From assembly GCF_011059135.1 (NCBI RefSeq), contig NZ_JAALGD010000002.1, positions 1 through 64,000 of the forward strand: DNA of 64,000 bases, given 5' to 3'. The stretch is from Brevibacillus sp. SYP-B805. Its GTDB lineage: Bacteria > Bacillota > Bacilli > Brevibacillales > Brevibacillaceae. Both the position numbers and the translations under genes were made by a program. How positions within the stretch are numbered: the stretch's first letter is position 1; each line of letters begins with the position of its first letter. Under the pieces are notes generated by a model. The model saw only the letters and a list, made by a program, of their open reading frames with translations. It had not been told where the DNA came from and did not search any database. Below are positions 17,996-28,835 of this stretch, one piece after another.

Positions 17996-18832
17996 CTATT
18001 TTTTCTCCTTCATCACGGAGTTTCGCTTGATCATCTCGAGGATAATGTTGGCTGTTTCCTCCACGGCCTTATTGGACACATCGATGACCGGGCAGCCGAT
18101 CCGTTTCATGATTTGTTCCGCATACGTCAGTTCTTCCTGGATCCGATCAATGGCGGCGTAATTGGCCTGGGCCGTCAAACCGAGCGCTTTGAGCCGCTCC
18201 GTCCGGATGCTGTTCAGCTGCTCACTGTTGATCGTCAGCCCGATAATGCGTTCGGGAGGAAGCTGGAACAGTTCCTCCGGCGGCTCCACTTCCGGCACCA
18301 GGGGCACATTGGCCACCTTAAGCCGCTTGTTTGCCAAATACATGGAAAGCGGGGTTTTGGATGTCCGGGAAACGCCGATCAGGACGACATCCGCCCGCAA
18401 CAGACCGCGCGGATCGCGGCCGTCATCATATTTGACCGCAAACTCGATGGCATCCACGCGGCGGAAATACTCTTCATCCAGCCGGCGCACCAGGCCCGGC
18501 TTACAGGTCGGCTTCATCTGCAGGGCATCCTGCAGCGTGTTCATCAGCGGGCCCATCACGTCGATGGTCGGGATCTGGGCCTGTGCCGCCTGTTCCTGGA
18601 TGTATTCCTTCAACTCGGGGATCACCAACGTAAAGACGATCATCGCCTTGGACTCCCGGGCCGAAGCGATGATCTCATCAATGGCTTCCTTATCCTCGAT
18701 GTAGGGATACCTGTGCACATCGATCAGATGTCGGTCGAATTGACTGGCGGCGGCGCGAACGACCAATTCCGCCGTCTCGCCGATGGAATCGGAGACAATA
18801 TAAATGAGCTGTCCTTGACGGTTATCCTGCAT
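17996..18832 (-). CDS. yqfL: Pyruvate, phosphate dikinase regulatory protein-like kinase/phosphorylase (YqfL)
   Basis: A 278-residue member of the PDRP/PpsR (DUF299) family, bifunctional ADP-dependent kinases and Pi-dependent pyrophosphorylases that switch pyruvate phosphate dikinase or PEP synthetase on and off. The P-loop-like GVSRTSKT is at 153-160. The N-terminal YIVSDSIGETAE (11-22) and the IDVMGP motif fit the family. It lies 11 bases after ccpN, the usual Bacillus arrangement that links it to control of gluconeogenesis. The target dikinase gene is not in this window. Confidence 0.94.
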   Translation of the reverse strand: MQDNRQGQLIYIVSDSIGETAELVVRAAASQFDRHLIDVHRYPYIEDKEAIDEIIASARESKAMIVFTLVIPELKEYIQEQAAQAQIPTIDVMGPLMNTLQDALQMKPTCKPGLVRRLDEEYFRRVDAIEFAVKYDDGRDPRGLLRADVVLIGVSRTSKTPLSMYLANKRLKVANVPLVPEVEPPEELFQLPPERIIGLTINSEQLNSIRTERLKALGLTAQANYAAIDRIQEELTYAEQIMKRIGCPVIDVSNKAVEETANIILEMIKRNSVMKEKK

Positions 18833-18843
18833 GGATTCTCCTC

Positions 18844-19488
18844 CTATACATGCGGCTCTTGCCCAAGTTCAACAAACGCCTTGGTGATGGTGGTCTTGGT
18901 GATCCGTCCCAAGAGTTCGTATTGGCGGCTGTCCCCATCGCTCGCCTTGACCACGGGAAGGGAATCGATCTGAAAGTCGATGAGCTTCTTCGCCGCGCTG
19001 TACAGGCTCTCATCCGCCGTACACGTCACGATGTTGGGCATCCGTGTCATGATGATGCTGACCGGTATATCCTCCAGCGATTTATTGCCAAGGGAAGCCC
19101 GCAGCAGATCCTTGCGCGATACCACACCGGCCAGATAGCCTTTCTGGTTGACGACGAACAGGGTGCCGACATCCTCCAGGAACAGCGTAACGACCGCATC
19201 ATAAACGGAAGCTGACTCCTGCACCACAATCGGCAGCGCTTTGTAATCGTTCACGAGCAGCTTGTGCAGCCGTTCGCTGATGACCGAGCCGGCGGGCCTG
19301 CCCGCATAAAAATAGCCTACGCGCGGACGGGCGTCCAGATAGCCCGACATGGTCAAAATGGAGAGGTCGGGGCGGAGGGTGGCGCGGGTCAGGTTTAACC
19401 GTTCCGCGATCTGTTCGCCGGTAATCGGCCCTTCATCCTTTACGATCTGCAAGATGCGTTCTTGTCGTTTGGTAAGCTCGATGACCAA
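18844..19488 (-). CDS. ccpN: CBS-domain transcriptional repressor CcpN
   Basis: A 214-residue protein with an N-terminal winged helix (about 5-60: RQERILQIV, ITGEQIAERLNLTRATLRPDL) and two CBS domains (about 80-135 and 145-205: VVNQKGYLAGVVSRKDLLRA, IDSLPVVKAS). In B. subtilis CcpN represses gapB and pckA during glycolytic growth and senses adenine nucleotides. The start must be the TTG at 19488, because an in-frame TGA lies directly before it. The ribosome site GGTGG is only 3-4 bases away, an unusually tight spacing. It is upstream of yqfL in one operon. Confidence 0.93.
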   Translation of the reverse strand: MVIELTKRQERILQIVKDEGPITGEQIAERLNLTRATLRPDLSILTMSGYLDARPRVGYFYAGRPAGSVISERLHKLLVNDYKALPIVVQESASVYDAVVTLFLEDVGTLFVVNQKGYLAGVVSRKDLLRASLGNKSLEDIPVSIIMTRMPNIVTCTADESLYSAAKKLIDFQIDSLPVVKASDGDSRQYELLGRITKTTITKAFVELGQEPHV

Positions 19489-19604
19489 TCACCACCGATT
19501 CTGCACTTTGGCCGCCCGGCAAACGTTCGGCAGCGCCGGGCGGGGCCAATATTTCTATCCCTAGTATTACTCTATCGCTGAACATTTTCCTTCTTTGCCG
19601 CCCC

Positions 19605-19637
19605 AAAAATGTAACGCCTCCATAGAGGGGAGGCGTT
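19605..19637 (-). terminator. Rho-independent terminator of glyQS
   Basis: On the minus strand, AACGCCTCC-N7-GGAGGCGTT is followed closely by ATTTTTGGGG. It lies 10 bases beyond the glyS stop. Confidence 0.85.
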
Positions 19638-19646
19638 GTGAGATTG

Positions 19647-21725
19647 TCAGGCAAAGACGATCTTCGTAAAGTCTGCATAATCCTGGATGAGGCACGAGAG
19701 CCGTTTCAGGAGGGCCAAACGGTTGCGGCGGACGCGTTCGTCTTCCGCCATCACCATGACGCCGTCGAAGAAGGAGCGGATCGGTTCCCGCAGGGTGGAG
19801 AGCGCGGCCAGCACGCCTGTCAGATCGCCTTGGGCAGCCTTCCCGGATGCCTCCTTCTCCACCGACAGATAGGCTTGATACAAGGTGCGCTCCACCTCTT
19901 CCTGGAACAGCGACGCGTCGATCTCGTCCGCTTCCGCTTTTTGCGCCAGGTTGTTGACGCGGGTAAACTGCTCGACGGTCAGCTTGAAATCGTCAGACTG
20001 GAGCGCGGCCATCAACGCTTTTGCTTTGCCCGTCACATCCGGCACCACCGCCATGTCGGCTGCCAGCACCGCATCCACGATATCGTAGCGCACTTCGCTC
20101 TCCTGCAGCACGTTTTTCAGGCGGAGCGTGAAGAAATCGGCCAGATCACGCTTGATCTCATCGGCTGCCCGTTTCTTCTCCGCTGGGCTGCCGTAGGATT
20201 GCAGGGCGATCTCCCACAGCTCGGTGAGCGGCAGCTTCCAACCGCGATCCAGCAGAATGCTGACGATTCCCGCAGCCAACCGGCGCAGTCCATAAGGATC
20301 GGCGGAGCCTGTCGGCACGATGCCGATGGAGAAGCAGCCCACGATCGTGTCCAGCTTGTCCGCGATGCTGACAACCGCCCCTTCCACCGACCGTGGCAGC
20401 TGATCGCCTGCGAAGCGGGGCAGATAATGCTCGAAGATGCCGCGGGCCACCCCTTCCGGTTCCCCGGCTTTGCGGGCGTAATCTTCGCCCATGATCCCCT
20501 GCAGTTCCGGGAATTCGCCTACCATATTGGTGACGAGGTCAAATTTGGCGATCTGGGCGATGCGGGCGATCCGGCCTGTCTCGCCTGCTCCCAGCCCCAG
20601 CCGCTCCGCGATTTGCTGCGCATTGCGGCCGATGCGGCGCACCTTGTCGCCGATGGTGCCCAATTCTTCGTGGAACACGATGGTTTCGAGCCGCTTGAGG
20701 CAGTCGTCAATCTTCAGCTTTTGGTCTTCCTCATAGAAGAAGCGGGCATCGGAGAGACGGGCGCGCAGCACCTTTTCGTTCCCTTTGGCCACCACATCGA
20801 GCGAACGGGCATCCCCGTTCCGCACGGTGACGAAATGCGGCTGCAGGGCGCCTGCTTCATTCTCGACCGGGAAGTACCGCTGGTGCTCCCGCATGGAGGT
20901 GATCAGCACCTCGCGCGGAATCTGCAGGAACGCCGGATCGAACGAACCGTACAGCACGGTCGGGTACTCCACCAGATGAACCACTTCGTCCAGCAGCCCT
21001 TCATCAATCGGGATGCGCCAGCCGTGTTCCTTTTCGAGCGCATGCAGCTGGTTCAGAATCAGTTCGCGGCGCTTGGCGGGATCGACGATCACATGCTGTT
21101 CTTCCAGCTGCGCCACATACGAAGCCGGCGAATCGACGGTGAAGGTCTCCCCGAGGAATCGATGGCCCCGGGTCGTCCGGCCGCTTTTCACACCGGCGAT
21201 CTCGATGTCGACGGTTTCCGTACCATAGAGGAACACCAGCCAGCGGATCGGGCGGGCCCATTTCAGCTCGTAGGCGCCCCAGCGCATGTTTTTGGGAAAC
21301 GTCATGCCGACGATGATCTCCCGGATGGCCGGCAGCAGCTGAATGGTCTCCCTGCCCGCCTCGTTCTTGCGGGCGAATACGTATTCCACGCCGTTTACCT
21401 CTTTGAAGTAGAGGGCATCCGGCTCCACGCCGTTGCTTCTGGCAAAGCCGAGAGCCGCTTTTGTCCAGTTGCCCGCTTCATCCTGGGCGATTTTGCGTGC
21501 CGGCCCCTTCGCTTCCTCATTGCGGTCGGCCTGCTTTTCCGCCACCCCTGTTGCAAGCAGGGTCAAGCGGCGGGGCGTTTCGAACACCTGCAGGTTATCG
21601 TAGGCGATGCGTTCCGTTTGGAGCCATTTCTCCACCTTTTCCTTCAGCTGTTCCGCCGCCCCCGCAATGAAACGGGCCGGCATTTCTTCCGTACCGATTT
21701 CCAAGAGCAAGTCGCGTTTACTCAT
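19647..21725 (-). CDS. glyS: Glycyl-tRNA synthetase beta subunit
   Basis: A 692-residue beta chain of the bacterial alpha2-beta2 glycyl-tRNA synthetase, which binds tRNA and is needed for charging by GlyQ. It begins with the typical [14 protein letters not shown], continues with [11 protein letters not shown] and GPARKIA, contains the HD-like domain region, and ends in an anticodon-binding-like helical domain ([26 protein letters not shown]). It starts 8 bases inside the 3' end of glyQ, so the two are coupled. Expression is set by the T-box upstream of glyQ. Confidence 0.97.
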   Translation of the reverse strand: MSKRDLLLEIGTEEMPARFIAGAAEQLKEKVEKWLQTERIAYDNLQVFETPRRLTLLATGVAEKQADRNEEAKGPARKIAQDEAGNWTKAALGFARSNGVEPDALYFKEVNGVEYVFARKNEAGRETIQLLPAIREIIVGMTFPKNMRWGAYELKWARPIRWLVFLYGTETVDIEIAGVKSGRTTRGHRFLGETFTVDSPASYVAQLEEQHVIVDPAKRRELILNQLHALEKEHGWRIPIDEGLLDEVVHLVEYPTVLYGSFDPAFLQIPREVLITSMREHQRYFPVENEAGALQPHFVTVRNGDARSLDVVAKGNEKVLRARLSDARFFYEEDQKLKIDDCLKRLETIVFHEELGTIGDKVRRIGRNAQQIAERLGLGAGETGRIARIAQIAKFDLVTNMVGEFPELQGIMGEDYARKAGEPEGVARGIFEHYLPRFAGDQLPRSVEGAVVSIADKLDTIVGCFSIGIVPTGSADPYGLRRLAAGIVSILLDRGWKLPLTELWEIALQSYGSPAEKKRAADEIKRDLADFFTLRLKNVLQESEVRYDIVDAVLAADMAVVPDVTGKAKALMAALQSDDFKLTVEQFTRVNNLAQKAEADEIDASLFQEEVERTLYQAYLSVEKEASGKAAQGDLTGVLAALSTLREPIRSFFDGVMVMAEDERVRRNRLALLKRLSCLIQDYADFTKIVFA

Positions 21726-22611
21726 TGGTGGTCACTCCCTTCTTGAGCAGCGGGAAGCCCAGCCGCTCGCGTTCCGCATAGTACGTTTGGGCTACTTCGC
21801 GGGCAAGGTTGCGGACGCGCGCAATATAGCCGGTCCGCTCCGTCACGCTGATCGCGCCGCGCGCATCCAGCAGGTTGAAGGTGTGCGAACATTTCAGGAC
21901 ATAATCGTAGGCGGGATAAACCAGATGTTCCGCCATCAGCCGCTTCGCTTCCGTCTCGTAGGTATGGAACAATTGGAACAGCATCTCCGTATCGGAGAGC
22001 TCAAAGGTGTATTTGGAATGCTCATACTCCGGCTGCAGGAACACGTCGCCGTAGGTAAAGCCGTTCACCCACTCCAGTTCGAAGACGTTTTCCTTCTCCT
22101 GGATGTAGGAGGCCAGCCGTTCGAGGCCGTAGGTGATCTCCACGGCCACCGGCTTGCACTCCAGGCCGCCTACCTGCTGGAAGTAGGTAAACTGGGTGAT
22201 CTCCATCCCGTCCAGCCACACTTCCCAGCCGAGTCCCCACGCGCCGAGGCCGGGATGCTCCCAGTTGTCCTCGACGAAACGGATGTCGTGATCCAGCGGC
22301 TCGATGCCCAGCTGACGCAGGCTGTCCAAGTAGATCTCCTGGATGTTGTCCGGGGACGGCTTCATGATCACCTGAAATTGATGGTGCTGATAGAGCCGGT
22401 TCGGGTTTTCCCCGTAGCGGCCGTCTGCCGGGCGGCGCGAAGGTTCCACATAGGCGACGTTCCACGGCTCCGGGCCGATGCTGCGCAGGAAGGTCATCGG
22501 GTTGAGCGTCCCGGCCCCTTTCTCCACGTCGTACGGCTGTACGACCAGGCAGTTTTGCTTTGCCCAAAAATTTTGCAAGGTTAAAATGATGTCTTGAAAA
22601 GTCATTTTCAC
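21718..22611 (-). CDS. glyQ: Glycyl-tRNA synthetase alpha subunit
   Basis: A 297-residue alpha chain with the class II catalytic core that activates glycine. The conserved [13 protein letters not shown] opening, [13 protein letters not shown], the [20 protein letters not shown] stretch and [14 protein letters not shown] are present. GTG at 22611 (KMTFQD) is favoured because GGAGGTGG lies 7 bases upstream; the ATG two codons on is the alternative. The long in-frame extension to 22668 is repeat sequence. Between its ribosome site and the T-box terminator lies copy 2 of the hairpin repeat. Confidence 0.97.
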   Translation of the reverse strand: MKMTFQDIILTLQNFWAKQNCLVVQPYDVEKGAGTLNPMTFLRSIGPEPWNVAYVEPSRRPADGRYGENPNRLYQHHQFQVIMKPSPDNIQEIYLDSLRQLGIEPLDHDIRFVEDNWEHPGLGAWGLGWEVWLDGMEITQFTYFQQVGGLECKPVAVEITYGLERLASYIQEKENVFELEWVNGFTYGDVFLQPEYEHSKYTFELSDTEMLFQLFHTYETEAKRLMAEHLVYPAYDYVLKCSHTFNLLDARGAISVTERTGYIARVRNLAREVAQTYYAERERLGFPLLKKGVTTNE

Positions 22612-22636
22612 GCTTCTTCCACCTCCGATCAACGTT

Positions 22637-22746
22637 ACCCCGCCGACTGAAGCTGACGCTCCTCCCACTCGGCGATAGCTGTCGCTTTGCCAATTGGGGT
22701 CCCTCGCTTGCCGAGTGGCGTCCCTTGCTGGTGTCAGCGGGGGCCA
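22637..22746 (+). repeat. Intergenic hairpin repeat, copy 2 (long form) in the glyQ leader
   Basis: Outer arms CCCCGCCGAC (22638-22647) and GTCAGCGGGG (22733-22742) pair 9 of 10. Inner arms CCCACTCGGC (22664-22673) and GCCGAGTGGC (22710-22719) pair 9 of 10. Two tandem units of about 21 bases follow the loop (near 22689-22728). It is very similar to copy 4 at 49028. It is transcribed with glyQ in antisense orientation to how it is listed, between the T-box terminator and the ribosome site. Confidence 0.8.
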
Positions 22747-22751
22747 GCAAA

Positions 22752-22980
22752 TAAAAAACCCCCGCCGCCTACACTGTCCGACAGTGTAGGGACGAGAGGT
22801 TTTCCCGCGGTTCCACCCTACTTGACGAACGCCTAACAGCGTCCGCCCGCTTTCTTAAGCCGTGATGCTCCGGAACGCCATTCATCGGCGTGACGGCCGG
22901 GCTTCCACCCTCCCCAGCTCGCTTCATCAGTCAGAGGCCGACTACTCTTTTCCTTCACCGCATCATATGGAAAACATATT
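22752..22980 (-). promoter_or_regulatory. Glycine T-box leader
   Basis: The minus strand carries the T-box sequence GGGTGGAACCGCGGG (about 22818-22804), followed by a terminator whose stem includes CCTACACTGTC/GACAGTGTAGG and which ends in TTTTTT (22758-22753). Upstream, the Stem I features GAGTAGT, GCGAGC and AAGCCCGG are present. GGC at 22879-22877, in GAATGGCG, is the likely glycine specifier. Uncharged tRNA-Gly would favour antitermination and expression of glyQS. Downstream of the terminator is a repeat copy, not the immediate glyQ ribosome site. Confidence 0.92.
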
Positions 22981-22987
22981 GGTATTT

Positions 22988-23016
22988 ATCATAGCGAATC
23001 GAAAAAAAGATGTCAA
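22988..23016 (-). promoter_or_regulatory. Promoter of the glyQS T-box transcript
   Basis: On the minus strand TTGACA (23016-23011), 17 bases and TATGAT (22993-22988) make a near-consensus SigA promoter just upstream of the T-box leader. The -35 lies 11 bases past the recO stop. Confidence 0.85.
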
Positions 23017-23026
23017 TGAATGCCCA

Positions 23027-23782
23027 TCAGGAAAAGGACAATTTCTCCACCTGGTCGAGAAAAGCCCGGCTTTTCAGATGCAGATCCAGATGATGGTCGA
23101 TAAAGCTGCGCAGGACATGCCGAAGCTGGCTGCGCGTCGCCTGCTTCACTTCGATCTCGCCCAAGCGCTCCAGATCAAACAGCTGAAACAGCCGGAGCAG
23201 CTTCCAGGTGCCGGGCATGACCGCGATGGCGTGCGGGTCCGCTTCCTGGCACCGGGGGCACAACAGGCCGCCCTGGGTGACGCTGATCGTGTACGGCTCC
23301 TCCTCCCGCCCGCAGTTGCAGCAGGCGTGAAGCTGCGGCCGGATGCCGGCGACGGTCAGCAGCTTGCATTCGACGATCCGTGTCAATATTTCGGCGTCTT
23401 TGCCTTCATCCATGTAGCGAAAGGTTAAGGATAGCAGCTGGAACAAGAACGGATTCGGTTCACGCTCATGGGTGGTGCGGTCGATCAGCTCGGCGATGTA
23501 GGCCGCGTACGCCGTCCGCATGATATCCTGCCGCAAATCCCGGTAGGCTTCCATGATCTCTCCCTGCGACAGATCCGGCATCCCTGTACCGGTGCCGGCC
23601 TTGCACAGAAAGAACCCATGTGTAAACAGTTGAGACACGGCAGAGAGGCGGCTCTTGGGTTTCTTGGCCCCCCGAGCCATGACGCCAACCTTGCCGTGCT
23701 CTCTTGTGAACAGCGTAATCACCTTGCTCGATTCACCGTAGTCGACGCTGCGGATCACAATCCCTTCCCATTTTACAAGCAT
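23027..23782 (-). CDS. recO: DNA repair protein RecO
   Basis: A 251-residue protein that helps load RecA on SSB-coated DNA during recombinational repair. It has the N-terminal OB fold ([24 protein letters not shown]..., about 5-80), a helical middle, and the zinc finger CCNCGRE with a second pair LCPRCQE. The ATG overlaps the yqzL stop by 10 bases. It shows the standard Bacillus order era-yqzL-recO-glyQS. Confidence 0.96.
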   Translation of the reverse strand: MLVKWEGIVIRSVDYGESSKVITLFTREHGKVGVMARGAKKPKSRLSAVSQLFTHGFFLCKAGTGTGMPDLSQGEIMEAYRDLRQDIMRTAYAAYIAELIDRTTHEREPNPFLFQLLSLTFRYMDEGKDAEILTRIVECKLLTVAGIRPQLHACCNCGREEEPYTISVTQGGLLCPRCQEADPHAIAVMPGTWKLLRLFQLFDLERLGEIEVKQATRSQLRHVLRSFIDHHLDLHLKSRAFLDQVEKLSFS

Positions 23783-23928
23783 GCGTGCGATTCACCCGGC
23801 TCCTCTTGGGCGAAATCAAACGGCTCCTCTTCGCTCGGGAGCGCGGTTTGATGGTGTTCTCGATAAAGAAGGTAAGCATGGATGTCACCGGTTGATGCAA
23901 AGTAGTTCCAAGAAAAGTCACGAAGCAT
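23773..23928 (-). CDS. yqzL: YqzL family small protein
   Basis: A 51-residue protein beginning [20 protein letters not shown]. The pattern [20 protein letters not shown], followed by an acidic tail with EEEPFDFA, matches the YqzL family found between era and recO throughout the Bacillales; its function is unknown. The frame overlaps the recO start by 10 bases, consistent with coupling. Its upstream region (23929-24022) has no clear promoter, so it is probably cotranscribed with era. Confidence 0.85.
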   Translation of the reverse strand: MLRDFSWNYFASTGDIHAYLLYREHHQTALPSEEEPFDFAQEEPGESHACL

Positions 23929-24022
23929 GAAGCATCATCCTTTCTTGTTTCGGCTGTATCCATTTCCTTTTTAGAATCACCCAAGCCCTTTAATCTATGC
24001 CTTGGAAAAATTGACACGGCGC

Positions 24023-25337
<1,315 letters not shown>

Positions 25338-25438
25338 CTATCCCTCGCTTCTTCATTCTGGTGATGCGCGTTCTGTTTGCGGCGACACCAAGAAACCAGA
25401 TTCGTCCTCATCCGGTTTCATTCGGTTCCCGTATACCG

Positions 25439-25813
25439 TTACAGTGCGAAGCATTTTGCCAACAGCGGCGGCACAAACACGTACAAACCGATGGCCGCCG
25501 CCGTGACGGCCGCGAGCAGCACCGCGCCCGCGCCCGCATCTTTCGCCGCTTTCGCCAGCGGATGATGCTCCCTTGTGACCAGATCAACCGTCCGTTCAAT
25601 CGCCGTGTTCATCGTCTCCATCGCCATCACCAGGCCGATTGAAAAGAGAACCAGCAGCAGATCGCCGCGCGGCACGCGCAGCCACCAGGCGGCCAACAAG
25701 ACCAGCACCGCGATGACGATGTGGATCTGCATGTTGCGCTGTGTCCGGATCGTATACAGGATGCCGTTCCAGGCATGAACCAGACTGCATCCAAAACGAC
25801 GCCACTCTTTCAC
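25439..25813 (-). CDS. dgkA: Diacylglycerol/undecaprenol kinase
   Basis: A 124-residue, three-helix membrane kinase of the DgkA family; in Gram-positives this enzyme phosphorylates undecaprenol. The membrane helices are at about 32-48, 50-66 and 100-118. The conserved active-site stretch METMNTAIERTVDL (about 64-77) is intact, and KAAKDAGAGAVLL follows. GTG start with AGGAGATCCG before it; 10 bases separate it from ybeY upstream. Confidence 0.95.
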   Translation of the reverse strand: MKEWRRFGCSLVHAWNGILYTIRTQRNMQIHIVIAVLVLLAAWWLRVPRGDLLLVLFSIGLVMAMETMNTAIERTVDLVTREHHPLAKAAKDAGAGAVLLAAVTAAAIGLYVFVPPLLAKCFAL

Positions 25814-25823
25814 ACCGGATCTC

Positions 25824-26303
25824 CTACCTCGTCAAGCCGATTGCCTGCAGCACTTCTTCCTGCCGGCCAAACATCTCTTTCTCCTCGTCGGGAGAACCAT
25901 GATCATACCCTAACAGATGGAGAAAACCATGCACGGTCAGAAAGCAGAGCTCCCGCTCCAGCGAATGGCCGTACTCCTCCGCCTGCGCCCGCGCCCGGGG
26001 CAGCGAGATGACGATATCACCCAGCATGTTGGGATAGTCGTCCGCTTCCGACTCGTCCAGAAAAATATCCGGCTCCTCTTCCCCCGCTTCGTTCAGCGCA
26101 AACGAGAGCACATCGGTCGGTCGGTCCACCCCGCGGTACTCCCGGTTCAACTCGTGAATGCGGGCATCATCGACGATGGTGATGACCACCTCGCCGGATA
26201 CCTCTTCCAGTTCGGCCGCTTTGTGCAAACATTGTTCCATCAGGGTCTGCAAGGCTTCGCTGACCGGCTCGACCCCTTCGTGCAAAATCTCGATCGTTAA
26301 CAC
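25824..26303 (-). CDS. ybeY: Endoribonuclease YbeY (rRNA maturation)
   Basis: A 159-residue zinc metallo-endoribonuclease involved in 16S rRNA maturation and quality control. The metal motif is His125-x3-His129-x5-His135 in [21 protein letters not shown] and LGDIVIS are the family's other conserved words. GTG start with AAGGAG upstream. It is directly after phoH; the pgpH (7TM-HD) gene found between these two in B. subtilis is absent. Confidence 0.95.
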   Translation of the reverse strand: MLTIEILHEGVEPVSEALQTLMEQCLHKAAELEEVSGEVVITIVDDARIHELNREYRGVDRPTDVLSFALNEAGEEEPDIFLDESEADDYPNMLGDIVISLPRARAQAEEYGHSLERELCFLTVHGFLHLLGYDHGSPDEEKEMFGRQEEVLQAIGLTR

Positions 26304-26318
26304 GTCAATGCTCCTTCT

Positions 26319-27293
26319 TTACTGGTAACTGTGATCCATTTCCGCTTTGCCGTATGCATCGATGATCTTTTGAACCAGGCTGTGGCGAACCACATCCGAT
26401 TCCTGAAAACGGATAAAGGCGATCTCCCGAATGGAAGACAGAATGCGTTCCGCCTCGCGCAGACCCGATTTCTTCCCTTTGGGCAGGTCGATCTGCGTGA
26501 TATCCCCCGTCACCACCATCTTGGAGCCAAAGCCAAGGCGGGTGAGGAACATCTTCATCTGTTCCGCAGTGGTGTTTTGCGCTTCGTCCAGGATGACGAA
26601 CGAATCTTCCAGGGTGCGGCCGCGCATGTATGCCAGCGGAGCCACTTCAATCAGCCCGCGCTCCATCATTTTGCTTACCTGTTCATTGCCCAGCATGTCG
26701 TAAAGGGCGTCGTACAGCGGACGCAGGTAGGGATCCACTTTTTCCTGCAGATCGCCGGGCAGGAAGCCAAGGCTTTCCCCCGCTTCGACGGCAGGCCGCG
26801 TCAGCACGATCCGTTTCACCCTGCCGTTTTTCAGCGCATTGACCGCCATGACCACCGCCAGATACGTCTTGCCCGTCCCGGCGGGTCCGATCCCGAACAC
26901 GATGTCGAAGCGTTTGATCGCAGAGAGATAATGGCGCTGTCCCAGCGTTTTGGCCCGAATCAGCTTTCCTTTTTGGGTGCGGGCCACTTCTTCGTCATAC
27001 AGGTCGAGAAGCGCGTCGACCTCCCCCTTGTCGGCAAGCTGCATGGCGTAGGCGATATCCCGCTCCGACAGGTCGATGCCGCGCCTGATCAACTGCAGCA
27101 ACACTTCAAACAAGGCGGTAAGCTTATCCACTTCCTCCTTGTCGCCGCTGATCACCATTTCGCCGCCTCTGGTGATGATCTTCGCCGTCGTCTTTTCCTC
27201 GATCTGCTTCAGATACGCATCATGGGGACCGAACAGCAGCAATGCCTCGGATGCGTCCGCAAACTGGATCTTTACCTCTTCTTGTACGTGCAA
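26319..27293 (-). CDS. phoH: PhoH family ATPase/RNA helicase-like protein
   Basis: A 324-residue P-loop ATPase. Residues 1-110 are the N-terminal PhoL/KH-like region, the Walker A motif GPAGTGKT is at 136-143 and Walker B ILDEAQN near 235; VVTGDITQIDLP follows. The family is linked to RNA metabolism in the phoH-ybeY neighbourhood. The start is a TTG at 27293 with GGAG 5 bases upstream (and AGGAG further back). Confidence 0.95.
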   Translation of the reverse strand: MHVQEEVKIQFADASEALLLFGPHDAYLKQIEEKTTAKIITRGGEMVISGDKEEVDKLTALFEVLLQLIRRGIDLSERDIAYAMQLADKGEVDALLDLYDEEVARTQKGKLIRAKTLGQRHYLSAIKRFDIVFGIGPAGTGKTYLAVVMAVNALKNGRVKRIVLTRPAVEAGESLGFLPGDLQEKVDPYLRPLYDALYDMLGNEQVSKMMERGLIEVAPLAYMRGRTLEDSFVILDEAQNTTAEQMKMFLTRLGFGSKMVVTGDITQIDLPKGKKSGLREAERILSSIREIAFIRFQESDVVRHSLVQKIIDAYGKAEMDHSYQ

Positions 27294-27326
27294 AAGGTCT
27301 CCAACTCCTTGCCACGGTGATGGGAA

Positions 27327-28538
27327 TCAATTTCCGGAAGGATGAGGCACCGGCGGCCGCGCCACGATCGGCTGTTCCGCCGCGATATCCTCAATGACGG
27401 AGTAATGAATACTCAAGTAAACTTTACCATTCTCCGTCTTGACGTGCAAAACTTTTTCGTCTTGGATGATCGCGCCTTTGCCGGCACGGGAGAGCACGTC
27501 CATCCGGGCAAAACGCTTGGCTGTCTCCACGGCCTCGTCCCTGCCGATCTCTTTCTTCTCTACCGCCATCTCCTGCTGGATCACCTTTTTCCAGACGATC
27601 GGCAGCGCGTACTGCGCGTAGCCTGCCTGGTAGCGCTCCTCCGTGGTCCTGGATTGGGCATACGACTGTGCCTCAAACGGCCACAGGCGGACGGCGTAGC
27701 TGCCGAGGACCAGATAGTATAACTCCTGCTGCTGTCCGGTCAGGTGATATTGGGTACGGGTCGTCGGGACGGAGACATTGCTTACATACCAGACTTCCCC
27801 TTCCACCTTGCCGCGTGCCGCCACCAGGGCCTGTCTCGTTTCGTTGCCTAAGACGCCGGAGATCAGGACTTGTCCCTTGTCCACAAATTGGTTGACGCGG
27901 ACCATGCTTTTCCCGGCTTCCGCGACGATGCTGTGGACGACCGCTCTTTTCTTGGCAATCAGGTTGCGCGGCCCAAGGGGCTTCTCCGGCTCCTGCGTCT
28001 GCCTTTCCACCACCTGAATGATCGCCTTCGTCCCGTTCAGCTCTACTCCGATCCATGAGGCTTGCGGAAGAAGATTCAACAATTCACGCTGCAGCACTTT
28101 TGTTTCTTTTAGTTTGGCCTTCCATGCCCCTTCTTTAATCCCTACCTTTTCCGCCGCCTGCTGTACCTGATAGGCGGGGATCTGTTGAGCCCCCCTGATC
28201 TCGACCCTCCAAACAAACGTCGACATCATGTACAAGCCGACCAGAAAGAGAACGGCGCCCAGCGTAAAGCCCGCCCGCATGCGCAGCCGAATCAGCCAGA
28301 AAGGCAGCCCTTCCCGCCGCTCCACATGGCTGCGACAGCCTGTCTGACGCAGCAGCGGACGAAGGCGAAAGTAATCCCTGATCCAGATGTCGCACTTGCC
28401 GATATCTGGGGCGATCCGGCGGATGTTCCAGAGCTGTATCCCTTCCCGAACCGCCAGATTGAGCAGGCGTTCAAAACGTTTTCCCCGAATGGTAATGGTA
28501 ATGTGTCCCTTCAGCCATTCTTTCATCAGGTTGCGCAT
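27327..28538 (-). CDS. yqfD: Sporulation protein YqfD
   Basis: A 403-residue protein of the YqfD family, which is made in the mother cell under SigE in B. subtilis and needed for efficient sporulation. It has a conserved cytosolic N-terminus (about 8-60), a membrane segment at ~93-110, and an extracytoplasmic region with a POTRA-like start (WRVEIRGAQQIPAYQV) and the conserved GIKEGAWKAKL, LPQASWIGVELNGTKA. It is cotranscribed with yqfC 12 bases upstream. AAGGAGG precedes the ATG. Confidence 0.95.
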   Translation of the reverse strand: MRNLMKEWLKGHITITIRGKRFERLLNLAVREGIQLWNIRRIAPDIGKCDIWIRDYFRLRPLLRQTGCRSHVERREGLPFWLIRLRMRAGFTLGAVLFLVGLYMMSTFVWRVEIRGAQQIPAYQVQQAAEKVGIKEGAWKAKLKETKVLQRELLNLLPQASWIGVELNGTKAIIQVVERQTQEPEKPLGPRNLIAKKRAVVHSIVAEAGKSMVRVNQFVDKGQVLISGVLGNETRQALVAARGKVEGEVWYVSNVSVPTTRTQYHLTGQQQELYYLVLGSYAVRLWPFEAQSYAQSRTTEERYQAGYAQYALPIVWKKVIQQEMAVEKKEIGRDEAVETAKRFARMDVLSRAGKGAIIQDEKVLHVKTENGKVYLSIHYSVIEDIAAEQPIVARPPVPHPSGN

Positions 28539-28550
28539 GGCTCTTCCTCC

Positions 28551-28835
28551 TTACGGTTTCTGCAGGAACTTCACGCCTCCGATCTTGCCTTCCAAGAGGA
28601 CCTCTTCCGGCAAAATGGCCCGGATAACCAGCTGCTCCCCGTTGACGAGGAGCTGGCCGTTGGTTAACAGCAAACGGAGCTCTTGATCCGTAAAATGAAG
28701 AACTCCGCGGTGATTTTCTATGTACATTTGCAGATGGCCGATCATGGTGATGCGCGGGACTTCCAGAACCACGTCTTGCGGCAAATCCAATATGCCCACC
28801 GCCAGATGGCGTAAACGGCGGCTCCATCGCTTCAT
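28551..28835 (-). CDS. yqfC: Sporulation protein YqfC
   Basis: A 94-residue protein of the YqfC family, partner of YqfD in sporulation. The conserved LDLPQDVVLEVPRITMIG and MYIENHRGVLHFT segments are clear. The ATG at 28835 has GGGGGG 7 bases upstream; the TTG two codons earlier is less likely. Upstream, the minus strand has CATAGGGT (28905-28898), a weak resemblance to a SigE -10, as expected for this operon, but no convincing -35. Confidence 0.93.
   Translation of the reverse strand: MKRWSRRLRHLAVGILDLPQDVVLEVPRITMIGHLQMYIENHRGVLHFTDQELRLLLTNGQLLVNGEQLVIRAILPEEVLLEGKIGGVKFLQKP

Noticed and set aside
19638-21746. 702-codon plus-strand frame
   Set aside because: Antisense to the whole of glyS, a confidently identified gene; His/Gln/Arg-rich composition is that of a complement.
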